A stretch of DNA of 64,000 bases from an uncultured Pelagimonas sp. (GCA_947497905.1 CANMIH010000011.1:101280-165279), one strand, 5' to 3'; counted from the first letter of the stretch, positions 1 to 10,042 are shown. Program-made: numbers and translations. The notes: generated by a model not told the origin, from the sequence alone.

Positions 1-884
1 TTCGGGGTTCCCAAGGAACCGAAGACACGTCCATCATGGCGACGTGCTGGGCCCGTCAACCCTTTCCAGCTTACATGTGAACCTCAGGAATGAAAGCTAG
101 GGAGCAACTCTAATGCTCTAAAGACGTTCGTTTTCACTGAAAATGCTTCGTACAAGTAGCCCTTCCATAATAACATTGGTGAGCTCTCTGTGCCCGGCGT
201 CGAGTAGTCTGCTCATCCAATGGCGGTCCCACATCTAATGTCAGCTCTGCTCAGGTATCGGAAGTAGCCTACGCTAAGTCGGGAGCCAGGAATCGGGTCG
301 AGGATAGTCTCGGCTCGGAGCCGACTTTGGCAATTTGCCCATGCAGCGGGGCAGCGTTCCCAGAAACGGACATTCTGCTTGCTTCAAAAAGTTTGCCGGA
401 ACGGAGTTTCCGCGAACAAGTATGGGGCGATATCCTTTCAGATAGTCCATAGAGGCAGCACCAATGCAGAAGCGAGCGGCCGACATCCCGATTGCCTTGC
501 ACCAATTGCCACCTGACTTATGGCAGGTTTCTTAGAGATCTTTGTAAGTGGTAGCTTACATTGGCCTGGTGCTTGGCTGCAATTAAGTTCAGAAATTCCG
601 TTGAGTCGAAGCTCTGTGCTTCGATCTTTATTAGCTCGCAGTTCGCGGACAGCGAGCCCTAACCCAGCTTGGCCAATTCAGGTTTAGCAGTACCCAAGGC
701 TTTCTCGATCCAGACCGGATGTTCCTGCAATTCTGGAAATGTCTTTCCCATTATCGTTCTTCTTACGACACGACAGCTGCTATCCTATAGCAGCTCCCAC
801 CACATCGGTTTAGCAACTGTAGCTACCTAATTAGTCCCTCGACGCCAACTAAACAGATCAGGTCGCAATCACAGGAAGCGTTCC
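1..884. other. No gene recognised
   Basis: About 0.9 kb with no convincing coding region on either strand. The short open frames near 270-505 lie antisense to nothing recognisable and have no clear ribosome binding site. I see no tRNA, terminator or repeat. It may be decayed DNA at the edge of the defence island. Confidence 0.5.
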
Positions 885-1070
885 TTGTTCACTGATCTGT
901 TGGTCCCTTATTGGACTTTGACGGGCTTTTCTAATTCGGCAGTTCGGTCCGTTGACGCCGTCATAGCTATGATTCAGAATGCCAGGCGACGGCTCATCGT
1001 TTTCGTACCGTCATACGAACTTCTTACATGTGCGGAAGACGTCATTGAGATTTGGAGGACCGGGGCATGA
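885..1070 (+). CDS. Possible small protein coupled to the DUF262 gene
   Basis: A 61-residue frame starts with TTG behind an AGGAAG-like site. Its TGA stop overlaps the ATG of the next gene as ATGA, which is typical of translational coupling. A central stretch (AVIAMIQNARRRLIVFVP) vaguely resembles the helix-strand of phospholipase-D-like repeats, but there is no HxK motif. It could be a real leader gene, the tail of a truncated gene, or chance. I do not recognise the product. Confidence 0.3.
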   Translation: MFTDLLVPYWTLTGFSNSAVRSVDAVIAMIQNARRRLIVFVPSYELLTCAEDVIEIWRTGA

Positions 1071-2851
1071 CCACCCAGCGTATTGAAAGCCAAGATATTT
1101 CTGTCGCTGGACTATTCCAGTCATTCTACGCCGTTCCCGACTATCAGCGAGAGTATGTATGGAGCACGGAGCAGGTCGAGCAGCTTCTGACAGATATCCT
1201 TGGCGAGATGACCGGCGCCGATCCCGAGCACTCGCCGGAGTACTTCATCGGAAGCATCGTCGTATGCCCCGGACAAAGCGGGCTGCTTGACCTTATCGAC
1301 GGCCAGCAGCGGATGACCACACTCTACTTGACACTCTGCGCAATCCGAGATCGTTTCCTAGCTCTCGGTGCCGCCAACTCTGCTGTTCTCAATTCGCAGA
1401 TCGCGGATGCCTCGATCGATGCATCGGGAGACGAAGTCAGCCGCTATCGGCTTGACCTGCAATACGAAGACAGCGGCGACGCACTGACAAAGCTTGCTGA
1501 TAGCAAGGAGATTGACAGGACCGAGACACTGTCGATGAAGAACATCGCTAACACACACCATGTTGTGACCCGCTTCCTGGTCAGTGAGTTCGGCGAGGAT
1601 GTCGCAGCACTGCGCCGCTTTTATGGCTACCTTTGCAACAAGGTGAAGCTGATCCGCATCCAAACCGACGACGTCGCTAAGGCGCTGAAAATCTTCGAGA
1701 CAATCAACGACCGTGGTATTGGCCTCAACTCGATGGACCTCTTGAAGAATCTGCTCTTCATGAAAGCTTCCGCGAGCCAATTTGGTCAGTTGAAAGAGAC
1801 GTGGAAGAACCTGCAGGACACAATCTTTGACATGGGCGAAAAGCCGCTGCGGTTCCTGCGATATTTTATCTTCAGCCATTACGACGTCGATTTGCTGCGC
1901 GAAGATGAAATCTACGACTGGTTGTCGAGGAACGAGGCGAAGGCCGGCTATAGTTCTGATCCGATAGGGTTCGCCCGCGAGCTCGTTTCCGCGGCGAAAG
2001 CCTATAGCAATTTCCGAGAAGGGAAGGACGAGCGTGGGGTTGGAAACCGGCATCTCGAAAACATGAGATTGCTTGGCGGATCTGCTGCGCGCCAACACCT
2101 GATCCTTCTGCTCGCCGGGCGTAAACTGAGCGGTGACCTCTTTGACCGGTTGGCTTCGGAGGTCGAATCTTTGTTCTTCTGCTACGTGATTACCCGCGAA
2201 CCGACGCGGAATTTTGAGCGTAACTTTGCGCGGTGGGCCACGGAATTGCGCTCCATTTCTTCTGCGGAGGAACTGGAGGCGTTTACCAACAAGCGCTTTC
2301 TGAATGAAAAGACGAAGCTTTCAGCGCGCTTCGACGACGCCATGGGGCGCCTTTATTATGGGACGCTTCAGCAATATAGATTGAGATATGTTCTCGCGAA
2401 GCTGACACAGCACATCGACCTCGCAGCGTACGGCGAGACAGAAGGCACCCGTTGGCTGCAGTCCTACACCAGCGGTGGCTTCGAAATCGAGCACATCTTT
2501 CCCCAGAAACCTAGTGCGAAGGCATTGGAAGAGTTTGGCCCGATAGAGGACCCACTAGCCTCGCAGCGACTGGGGAATCTGGTTCTCGTTGAGAAGTCGA
2601 TTAACTCATCGCTTGGAAATCACGCGTACAGCGAGAAGCGGCCGATCTATCTCCAATCGAAGCTACTCCTGACGCGCGCGCTTTCAGAGCGTCCCCAGGT
2701 CGGTACAAATACTCGAATTGACCGCGCCGTGGCATCAATCAAACCATTCCCAACTTGGACGGAGCACGATGTTCTGCAACGACAGCGATGGCTGGTGGAA
2801 CTGGCGCGCTCGGTCTGGGGGGTACCTGTGAGTTCTGCAGCCCCCTTGTGA
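1067..2851 (+). CDS. DUF262/DUF1524 GmrSD-like restriction protein
   Basis: The protein has about 594 residues. The N-terminal DUF262 (ParB-like/GmrS-type) domain shows DYQREYVW near residue 25 and the DGQQRMTTLY signature near residue 80. The C-terminal third carries a DUF1524 HNH-like nuclease domain with FEIEHIFPQK and QRLGNLVLV. Proteins fusing these domains are single-chain relatives of GmrSD, a type IV restriction system that uses NTP hydrolysis to cleave modified phage DNA. The second in-frame ATG (1067) was chosen over 1052 because GGAGGA sits about 7 bases upstream and it forms an ATGA overlap with the preceding small frame. No partner gene follows, so it probably acts alone. The family call is firm; an antiphage role is inferred from family and neighbours. 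Confidence 0.88.
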   Translation: MTTQRIESQDISVAGLFQSFYAVPDYQREYVWSTEQVEQLLTDILGEMTGADPEHSPEYFIGSIVVCPGQSGLLDLIDGQQRMTTLYLTLCAIRDRFLALGAANSAVLNSQIADASIDASGDEVSRYRLDLQYEDSGDALTKLADSKEIDRTETLSMKNIANTHHVVTRFLVSEFGEDVAALRRFYGYLCNKVKLIRIQTDDVAKALKIFETINDRGIGLNSMDLLKNLLFMKASASQFGQLKETWKNLQDTIFDMGEKPLRFLRYFIFSHYDVDLLREDEIYDWLSRNEAKAGYSSDPIGFARELVSAAKAYSNFREGKDERGVGNRHLENMRLLGGSAARQHLILLLAGRKLSGDLFDRLASEVESLFFCYVITREPTRNFERNFARWATELRSISSAEELEAFTNKRFLNEKTKLSARFDDAMGRLYYGTLQQYRLRYVLAKLTQHIDLAAYGETEGTRWLQSYTSGGFEIEHIFPQKPSAKALEEFGPIEDPLASQRLGNLVLVEKSINSSLGNHAYSEKRPIYLQSKLLLTRALSERPQVGTNTRIDRAVASIKPFPTWTEHDVLQRQRWLVELARSVWGVPVSSAAPL

Positions 2852-3250
2852 ATCTTCTTTTCGCGCGGGACGAAAGTCGGTTTCGTCCCACATCATAGCC
2901 AACGAGCGCCACCACGGTGAACGTAAGTTTCAAGCGTTCGAGTAGCACCCCGATATGAAGGGCTGCTCTTGCTAGTTCGCAGAGGGCAATTCGCCAGCGT
3001 AGAGAGTGTTCGGTTGCCGTGGACGAGGTCGTGATGGCTGCATCCGGCGAAACTAAAACGCAATGCGAATTGAGTACATTCGCTGCTTGTCACATGGAAG
3101 CGCAGCCTTAAGCGTCAGTTCGGTTAATTGAGTTAAGGCAAAAAGGCTGTTTCAGGGGGGTTCAACTCCACTGAGTGTGTCGGCACTCTTGCGGGGGTCT
3201 GAGGAATTGCTAATTGTTTAGTTGTGATAAATTTCTGAAAAGGTGCGGCC
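2852..3250. other. Intergenic, no gene seen
   Basis: About 400 bases between the DUF262 gene and the ankyrin gene. It presumably holds the promoter for the ankyrin/coiled-coil pair. I found no clear hairpin terminator or RNA gene. Confidence 0.5.
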
Positions 3251-4198
3251 GTGCAGAAAACATACTTAGGTCTATTTTTGTACTGTGCTTTTTCAGTCAG
3301 TGCATCCGCCTGCGAGGTCGATGTTGAATTTATAAAAGAGAGTAACAGCGAAACGCTGATCGCCTGCCTAGAGGGGGCGAAGCGTGATGAGTTTCTGAAT
3401 GGGAGAAACTTCGAACTATCTACCGTTTTGCATCTAGCCGTCGAAACAAAGAAGGACCACCTCGTGCTTGATGCAATACGTCGCGCCGCAGGCGAGGACG
3501 GCTGGCAAGAATTACGTGACCGCTTGGATAAGACCGGGCGCACGGCACTGCATATTGCTAGTGCGACTAGTGAAACCTCCGAAACCGTCCGATGGCTTTT
3601 GACTTGGGGCGCAGATCCAAATGCGAGATACGCGGTCGAAAAGAGGTGGAATCCACTGTCCTTGGATTACGGAATCACGCCACTCCACCTGGCCGCAAAG
3701 CGCGCCAACGGCGCGGATATTGTCTCGGCGCTAATGGCAGGCGGTGCTGATGCATCTATAGCTCGCCCGATCGATTCGAATGCAGACCAATTCTATTGGC
3801 CTGCTTTCCTGGTAGCGAGCCGTCATGCCGAGGATTTGCGGGTCCTGACTGCCTTCGCCGCTGGTGGAGGGAAGCTGAATGTTGTTTCGAACGATGACAA
3901 CAATGCGCTTCATGTGGCGGCGGGCTGGGACCGGTCGGGTGACGTGATTCGTTTTCTTCTTGAAAAGGGAGTGGACTCCAACGCGACTAACAATGAAGGT
4001 CAGACGCCCCTGCATCTTGCTGCTCGTTATTCATCCAAATCGGAAACTGTGGCGAGCCTACTCGAAGCCATGGAAAACCCGTGCGCCGCGGACAAAAAGG
4101 AGCGTACTGCACGCGAGTTACTTGAAGTGAATGAGGCCATCGCCGGAGACCATATGCTAGATCTTCGGTTTCATGAGATTTGCGTCGAAGGAAATTGA
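3251..4198 (+). CDS. Exported ankyrin-repeat protein
   Basis: The protein has 315 residues and starts with GTG. A short hydrophobic signal sequence ends near ASA-CEV (residues 1-21), so export to the periplasm is likely. Ankyrin-type helical hairpins run from about residue 45 to 290: TVLHLAVETKK, GRTALHIASATSE, GITPLHLAAKRANG, NALHVAAGWD and GQTPLHLAARYS. No enzymatic domain is visible. It lies 6 bases upstream of a membrane coiled-coil gene on the same strand, suggesting a two-gene operon. Ankyrin proteins act as protein-binding or inhibitory scaffolds and some serve as immunity partners; here the partner is unknown. The fold is certain, the role is not. Confidence 0.8.
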   Translation: MQKTYLGLFLYCAFSVSASACEVDVEFIKESNSETLIACLEGAKRDEFLNGRNFELSTVLHLAVETKKDHLVLDAIRRAAGEDGWQELRDRLDKTGRTALHIASATSETSETVRWLLTWGADPNARYAVEKRWNPLSLDYGITPLHLAAKRANGADIVSALMAGGADASIARPIDSNADQFYWPAFLVASRHAEDLRVLTAFAAGGGKLNVVSNDDNNALHVAAGWDRSGDVIRFLLEKGVDSNATNNEGQTPLHLAARYSSKSETVASLLEAMENPCAADKKERTARELLEVNEAIAGDHMLDLRFHEICVEGN

Positions 4199-4204
4199 GA
4201 AAAT

Positions 4205-5122
4205 ATGCGACGGATAACAAGCTTCGTTCTTCTTGTGTTAAGGCGTAGCGCTTTCTTGCTTGTTTTTGTAGTTCTGATTCTCGGTAGCAATATCCTCTTG
4301 CTGGCCGCTGACGCAGTATACGACGCCGCAAAACGAAGTCTTTGGAGTTTAGCCAGCGTTGTCGCAAATGTCGGCTACCCGACAACTCATAGCGGACACC
4401 GCGAAGCCGCGGACAGACTGACTGCGCAGACACGGGTGTTAAAGGCCGAGGCGCAGGGGCTTGATGCCGAATTGCGCCGCGCACGAAACGAAGTTGTCGA
4501 ACTGAGTGCTGACAATGAGACCTTGAAACGGCGTGTTGTCAGCCTAGCGGACGAGAAGACGGAGATCGATCAAAATCTTAGACTCGCTCGGCGAGAGCTA
4601 ACAGAACTATCCAGGAAAACCACGGAACTCACCGCTGAACGCGCTCGCCTTAGCCGTCGGCTTGCCAATCTCGAAATTAAAATTGAGGAGCTTGATGGAC
4701 CAATTCGGGAGCGACTCAGTGCAATCAACGAACGGCTTGCTCGACGAACTTCACGAATGATATCGACTAATACGTCCTCAATGGCTATCGAAGCGGTGCC
4801 ATATTTCGGCGTCGCCGCTATCGTTGGTGTTACATTCGTCGAGGTACGCGATGCCTGCTTAACTCTAGCGGATACTCGCGAGATGTCGGAATTGCTATTG
4901 GGTGAGCCCGAAGAGGAAATTCCTGCATGTGGCTATTCGCCGGAGGAGTTTTGGGACATTTTGGCAGGTGGACCTGACGTGGCTTCTTGCCGTGGTCTGA
5001 GTGCAGATATGCCGGCCGAACTTCGGTTCGACTGCTCGAATATCATGCGCCCTGGCGAATCCACATCGTCGAGTTTAGATGCTGCGCTTGAATTCGAGGA
5101 TGTAAAACGCCCAGGCGAATGA
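4205..5122 (+). CDS. Membrane-anchored coiled-coil protein
   Basis: The protein has 305 residues. An N-terminal transmembrane helix (about 8-36, LLVFVVLILGSNILLLAA) is followed by a heptad-rich coiled coil from about 65 to 180. A second hydrophobic stretch (AVPYFGVAAIVGVTFV, about 196-212) and an acidic C-terminal tail with four cysteines complete it. I do not recognise a family. It starts 6 bases after the ankyrin gene, so the two are likely co-expressed and may form a membrane complex. The paired cysteines in the tail would fit an oxidising compartment, but topology cannot be fixed from sequence alone. Confidence 0.72.
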   Translation: MRRITSFVLLVLRRSAFLLVFVVLILGSNILLLAADAVYDAAKRSLWSLASVVANVGYPTTHSGHREAADRLTAQTRVLKAEAQGLDAELRRARNEVVELSADNETLKRRVVSLADEKTEIDQNLRLARRELTELSRKTTELTAERARLSRRLANLEIKIEELDGPIRERLSAINERLARRTSRMISTNTSSMAIEAVPYFGVAAIVGVTFVEVRDACLTLADTREMSELLLGEPEEEIPACGYSPEEFWDILAGGPDVASCRGLSADMPAELRFDCSNIMRPGESTSSSLDAALEFEDVKRPGE

Positions 5123-5738
5123 CATATTGAGCGACCGGTGAAACGTCGAGGATTTCGCAGCGCACCGATGGCGTAGGTTCGGAAAAGCGTAATAAATTCC
5201 TGCCCTGACGAAGAGCCAACGATTGCGTTTTGTATCGTGGGTCAGTTGGAACTTTGTTTTGTAGTACTCATGCCCGACCGTTTCGATCGATATTCGTTTA
5301 TCCAGAATTGCAACATCCAGTCGTTACTTTCCAACAGGATTTTGCGGGTATTGGAAGCTGCCCCGCTGTGTTGTGCTGACACACGAATTTCCGCATCGGG
5401 CTGAGTTTGACCTCGGCCGGCATTTTGGCGCCAAACTATGTAAATGTTGCGATCTGCGATTCACTGCCTTTGGTGCGGGCGCAGCACCGCCCTGGTCCCT
5501 GGATGCTGACTTGAAGGGCTGCTTTCGGGATAACGGCTTCAGGACCTCGCGTCTGCAAAAAGACTTTCGCTTCGGCTTAGGTGAACGTCTTGGTTGGGTT
5601 GACTGCAGCTATACTCGACGCAAAGCAACGGTTTTCTTAGCTTAATCAACGTTACGCTGCGGCAAAACAAAGGAGGCATTCGCAAAATAGCAAGACACTG
5701 AGTTGCGAAAATTCCAATTTGGTCCGGGCTTAAATCAG
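5123..5738. other. Intergenic between converging genes, no gene accepted
   Basis: About 600 bases between two converging transcription units. A 90-codon frame at 5373-5645 has unconvincing composition and no good ribosome binding site. No hairpin with a U-run was recognised. Confidence 0.5.
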
Positions 5739-7334
5739 CTAGATAATCAGATGGACCATTCCAGCAACACTTGCGGCGACCACTCCGTCCCGAATGATCT
5801 TTTGTTTTGCCTCAACTGAAAGAGCTTCACCCTTCAACATGGACTTGGCATTAGACGCAAGTGTCACCATCGCAGCAACGCCCATACTCTCGACAATGTC
5901 CGTGTCGGCTCCATGACCGAGTTTTTGTAAAGCCGAGGACGTGTCAGCTGTAAGGTTGGCATTGCTGAACTCGGAGGAAGACCAGTCTGGCGAAGAGGTA
6001 GCAACCTCACTCGTTACAAGCACGTCTATATTTTCGTATTTTTCGTTGTGTTCTCGTACGTAAGACGCGTAATTTGTCGCCTTGAGTTGGAACTCTGAAA
6101 CATCACCTGTCTCAACATTGACAATTCTGACATCTGCACCAGCGTAATTTGTGTCGCCGAAGAGCTCTACGATATATTCGTCACCATCCATGTTCTCTTG
6201 TCGTTGAAAGGCAAGTTCGTGGTAGATTCCTTTTACGTTGTTCATAAGCCCGGAAATTTGCTCAACGGATAGCGATTGCACGTATTCAGACAGCTCAAGT
6301 TCACTGGCACCAGCAAGGCTTTTGTTTGATCGACGTAGCGCTTGTAGAACCAATTCCTCATTTTCCGTAAAGGAAAGGACGGTGTCTGACATCAGTTTCA
6401 GTATTGTGGCAGATACGACACCTGTTGCGACAGGGGCAGTAGAAAAGGGGATTCTTCTGAACGATGACTTTTGACCATTCGTCATTGAAAGGGCTTCAAA
6501 CATTTCGACCAAGTTTACCTTGCAACCTTCAAGGCGCATCAAAGGAAGATCCGGCCAGTCGCTGACTTTGGCAATGCAGACGTCCAACTGTTCGAGGAAA
6601 TCATGTTTTAAGCTCTGCTGCAGGGTCTCAGCGGTGAGTGGGTCCAACACGGCGTTTTGATTTGCTCGCTCACGAAATGCTGTGGCCAACATCAAACACG
6701 TCTCGACGAACCGCATTTCTTGCGGATCTAGGGATTTTTTCTTGCGCCGTCTTCCGGTCCATTTTCCAACGAGTTTGCGAGATCCAAAATATGCGAGCGC
6801 GCCTCCGGCGGCAGCTACACCGAGGACAATCCACCCGCCAGTTACAACGCTCCCGCCAATCCACGCCAACGCGGCACTGTTGAAAGCTGCCCCTGAAAGT
6901 GAAGAGATGGCCGTTCCCGTACTGGCTGTTCCGAGAATGGAGGCGATGGAAAATAAACTTGCTGTCGTACCGGCTGCAGCCAATTTCCCTGAAAGCGCTG
7001 TAACGATCCTTGCCGAAGTGCCGCGCTTTTCAATCAACAGCGCATCGACGAGCTCTTCCAAAGTAATTGCTCCTTTTTCGAAGAAGTTCTCCGGCGAATA
7101 TTTGGTGTGTCTAAGCTCAAATTCCGCGAATTTTAAAGCCGCATGATCTTTGGCCGTTTTCCCCCCTTTTACTGCGAGCTTGCCTGTTTTCTGACCAACG
7201 GGCTTGGCGATAGCCCAACTCGCTTTGCCAGCGGCCTTAGCCAAAAGTAGGGATGAACGTCCTGTCGCGCGCACCACCCGTGCTGATAGTGCGGACTTTT
7301 TCTGGCGTTCTTCATCCAATTTTATGCGCTCCAA
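5739..7334 (-). CDS. Membrane protein with QxK nuclease-like region
   Basis: The protein has 531 residues and no family I can name. The basic, alanine-rich N-terminus is followed by a Gly/Ala/Ser-rich hydrophobic region (about 110-190) with glycine-zipper-like segments, then a basic GRRRKKK stretch. Around residues 385-425 is a possible nuclease core: acidic and aromatic residues, GADVRIVNVETGDV and SEFQLKATNYA. The spacing from D of ADVRI to QLK resembles the D...QxK variant of PD-(D/E)xK enzymes such as Mrr. The C-terminus is again hydrophobic. A membrane-linked nuclease or effector is my inference. It is transcribed away from the ankyrin pair and toward its own terminator; no partner is obvious. 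Confidence 0.6.
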   Translation of the reverse strand: MERIKLDEERQKKSALSARVVRATGRSSLLLAKAAGKASWAIAKPVGQKTGKLAVKGGKTAKDHAALKFAEFELRHTKYSPENFFEKGAITLEELVDALLIEKRGTSARIVTALSGKLAAAGTTASLFSIASILGTASTGTAISSLSGAAFNSAALAWIGGSVVTGGWIVLGVAAAGGALAYFGSRKLVGKWTGRRRKKKSLDPQEMRFVETCLMLATAFRERANQNAVLDPLTAETLQQSLKHDFLEQLDVCIAKVSDWPDLPLMRLEGCKVNLVEMFEALSMTNGQKSSFRRIPFSTAPVATGVVSATILKLMSDTVLSFTENEELVLQALRRSNKSLAGASELELSEYVQSLSVEQISGLMNNVKGIYHELAFQRQENMDGDEYIVELFGDTNYAGADVRIVNVETGDVSEFQLKATNYASYVREHNEKYENIDVLVTSEVATSSPDWSSSEFSNANLTADTSSALQKLGHGADTDIVESMGVAAMVTLASNAKSMLKGEALSVEAKQKIIRDGVVAASVAGMVHLII

Positions 7335-7711
7335 GAGTTCTGGTAGGTTAGTAATATGGTAGTTTATGGTTAACGATGTGGTTGATAAAACCCGACGATA
7401 ACTTTCGCCCCGAAGTGATCACGTAACCTTGATCAAAGATGAAGCGGACGCTGCCCGCTTACAGTTTACAACACGAGGGACAGACGAATTATCCCAACTT
7501 CCTAAATTGGATGACAAATCCTTACACAAACGGCTCGATTCAGTTTATTCAATCACACTATTTTTTTCTGAGCAAATTCAGATACGATATCAGTTACCTT
7601 GTTAGTATCTCAACCGGCCCTAAATTCGTGACAATACTTCGGTTGCCTGCTAGGCCCTTTGTTTCCTTCGTTTTCCATAACATTGCGGAGGGACTCTGCG
7701 GTGAGAGAAGA
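7335..7711. other. Intergenic, no gene accepted
   Basis: About 375 bases between two minus-strand genes. It should contain the end of the five-gene operon and the promoter of the downstream membrane-protein gene. A plus-strand frame at 7439-7786 overlaps the end of the Hsp70-like gene and is rejected. Confidence 0.5.
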
Positions 7712-10042
7712 TCACGTCAACTGATAAAGGTCGGCCAGCAGATTACCTGGATCGCCCCCCTCAGCCAAAGCCTCTCGTGTTGCTAGAAGACCTTTCAGGT
7801 AGCTCGCCAAATCTTCACCCGAAGCTGTCCTTTTCTCCATGTCCGAAATGATTGCATCCAAGGGAGCAGCCATGCGATCGGCCATTGGGTCCTTACCGAT
7901 GACCAGCGCCCAGGGTTCTACCATGCGCCAACGCAACAATCCTACAAGCAGGATAGGTAAATAGATAAATTTGCTGCCATACGCACCACCCAGTTCCATT
8001 GAGAGACGGTGAGAGACAATCTTTGAAAGGCGTTCAACCACCGCGACATCAAGAAGTCGTGGAGCCAAATCCGTTCGCGAGAGAAGAAAACCGACACTGG
8101 CTATGTGATGAATTTTCCAAACATCATCGCTTTCGTTCATTACTGCGCGAAAAGCAAATTCAATATCATTCGGCGCACTCGAGACCCGCCCGAGGCCCTG
8201 TAACACCAGCGTCTTCCATGCATTGTTTACCCTGATCGGATGGTTCGACTGCTCCAAAGCCGCCAACATGGGAGGCACGACGTTACGAGGACACAAGCGG
8301 AAAGTCCAAGTCAAGAACCTAAGCGCCTGATTGTCCACGTAAGATTCAGTTTCCAAACAGGTTTCGAACTCCTCCAATGCACGAGCGATCAACTTTTTCA
8401 GTGTCGCTACATCATCCAGCCCCAATCCGTCAGGTAGTTTACCATCGCTATTCACTGCGTATTTTTGCCCCGGTCGAGAAGAAAGAAAGCCAGCAAGGCG
8501 ATGCCAATTGGGATGAGGCTTAAGCACCTCTTCTTTTGCAAAACGGGCTAACCCCAGGCGGTTGCCCACGCCTTCCCAGACGTCCATCCCGCATTCCAGA
8601 ATGACCCGATCAGGCACCCCGGGTGGCCTGCGTTTGTGTTTCTCAAGGATGTCGGCCCAGCTTTCCTCGACCACTTTGGCTTTGTCGAAATCCACCAGGA
8701 CCGGCGCAGGAAAGGCCTGCGAATTGACCGTCAGACGCGCTCGTCCAGCGACAGGTTGTTGCTCCAGAGTAAGTTCCACTTCGGTCTTGTGTGTTACTGG
8801 CCTAACATCTGCAAGTGTCGCCAATCGTGGTCTCGGATCGTTTTCCTTGAGCAGATAGACTGAAATCTCACGCTGCCCAGGGCTCAAGGCAAGTTTCGCG
8901 GGTGTCCGGCTCCGAAATACACGACCGGCAGGAAGCACTTCGTTCTCCGGAACAAGGTTATGGGTTCTGGCTCCTTGTTTCCCTTGTACCATCGTTGAGA
9001 CCTGGGGCAGGAAGTCGAAAAAAGCTGGCTGCCCGATCGACAACCTGCGCGCCGCTTCCAACGCGCCTCGAGCAACACAATCCCTCGGCAGAAGGCGAAC
9101 CTTTCTGCCAGTTGCGCGTTCAAAATCCTGGACCAGAGTTTCTGACATCCCCTCAGCCACACGGGTGTCCAATAGAATATGTGTGCAGCCCTTCATGCGC
9201 ACAGCTAAATCGCCATGCAGCCTATCATCAGGCAACCATTTCAGCGGTTCGGCATGAACGGTGGCCCAAGACCCCGACCGCAATCGCAATAATTCGGGCT
9301 GATTGACCTCCCCCAAGGCGACACAACCTGGCGTTTTAGACGTCTCCAGCGGCCCCCCAGCCCCAAAACGCCCAAGCTTCTCGGTCAGAAGCCCAACGGC
9401 CGATGCCCTTCGTGAGATCAAATTGTGGTTTGTGCGATGTAGGACCCCCGAGGCCCGCCGCTCTGGTGTCAAACGTCCTGATGATGCCCGTATATCGAGA
9501 ACCTGGGTTGTGAACCCTTCGCCATGCTGCAAGATAAGGCCGATCCGATCACCGTCTGAATAACCTTCCGATGTCAATGCTCCGAGCAGCGCCAGCACTG
9601 GGCGCCAAACGAGAAAGGGCTGCCGGACTCCTGCTTTGCGCATTGCCGCAAGCCAAACTTCCTGATGCTGTTCGGTGGTTTTCTCGCAATCCGGGATTGC
9701 CATGACGGCGATATCCGCGCCAGAAGCCATCGCGTTAAGCGCCGCACCAAGAGCCGTCTCATTGCCAAGGGGATCATCCATCAGGTCGTATACTTGATGG
9801 CCTTCTGCAGCACCGATCGTCCCCCAACCCTCTCCCCTACCATTTGGTGCCAACTGCGCCTGAATACCGCCGACATATGGCATACGTGGATCATGTCCGG
9901 ATTTAACAACGCGGGCCGTCAAGCCGCCGAACACAATCACCTCGGCATTTTCTTCGGCGTCCTCTCCAGGACGTTCAAGCCAAGTTCTCGCGCAAAGATC
10001 GCGCCATCCGTTCAAGTCATAACCAGCCAATCGACGTGTCAT
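7712..10042 (-). CDS. Hsp70/actin-fold protein, last gene of McrBC-like operon
   Basis: The protein has about 776 residues from the preferred start. The first 400 residues look like an Hsp70-type nucleotide-binding domain: an N-terminal GYDLNG, the connecting region RIGLILQHGEGFTTQVLDI, and LLPRDCVARGALEAAR resembling the second phosphate-loop/adenosine region. A beta-rich part (about 365-470, NEVLPAGRVFRSRTPAKLAL) resembles an Hsp70 substrate-binding domain, followed by a long helical C-terminal region of unknown fold. The start at 10042 is preferred over 10081 because it overlaps the previous stop (TAATG), which indicates translational coupling. In this operon it would be a chaperone-like ATPase that remodels or senses the complex; this role is inferred. 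I recall Hsp70-like genes in some CoCoNuT systems. Confidence 0.72.
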   Translation of the reverse strand: MTRRLAGYDLNGWRDLCARTWLERPGEDAEENAEVIVFGGLTARVVKSGHDPRMPYVGGIQAQLAPNGRGEGWGTIGAAEGHQVYDLMDDPLGNETALGAALNAMASGADIAVMAIPDCEKTTEQHQEVWLAAMRKAGVRQPFLVWRPVLALLGALTSEGYSDGDRIGLILQHGEGFTTQVLDIRASSGRLTPERRASGVLHRTNHNLISRRASAVGLLTEKLGRFGAGGPLETSKTPGCVALGEVNQPELLRLRSGSWATVHAEPLKWLPDDRLHGDLAVRMKGCTHILLDTRVAEGMSETLVQDFERATGRKVRLLPRDCVARGALEAARRLSIGQPAFFDFLPQVSTMVQGKQGARTHNLVPENEVLPAGRVFRSRTPAKLALSPGQREISVYLLKENDPRPRLATLADVRPVTHKTEVELTLEQQPVAGRARLTVNSQAFPAPVLVDFDKAKVVEESWADILEKHKRRPPGVPDRVILECGMDVWEGVGNRLGLARFAKEEVLKPHPNWHRLAGFLSSRPGQKYAVNSDGKLPDGLGLDDVATLKKLIARALEEFETCLETESYVDNQALRFLTWTFRLCPRNVVPPMLAALEQSNHPIRVNNAWKTLVLQGLGRVSSAPNDIEFAFRAVMNESDDVWKIHHIASVGFLLSRTDLAPRLLDVAVVERLSKIVSHRLSMELGGAYGSKFIYLPILLVGLLRWRMVEPWALVIGKDPMADRMAAPLDAIISDMEKRTASGEDLASYLKGLLATREALAEGGDPGNLLADLYQLT

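Noticed and set aside
1358..2098. 246-codon minus-strand frame
   Set aside because: It lies entirely antisense to the DUF262 gene, whose domains are clear, and has no recognisable motif.
5373..5645. 90-codon plus-strand frame
   Set aside because: No good ribosome binding site, odd Cys/Arg-rich composition and no family resemblance.
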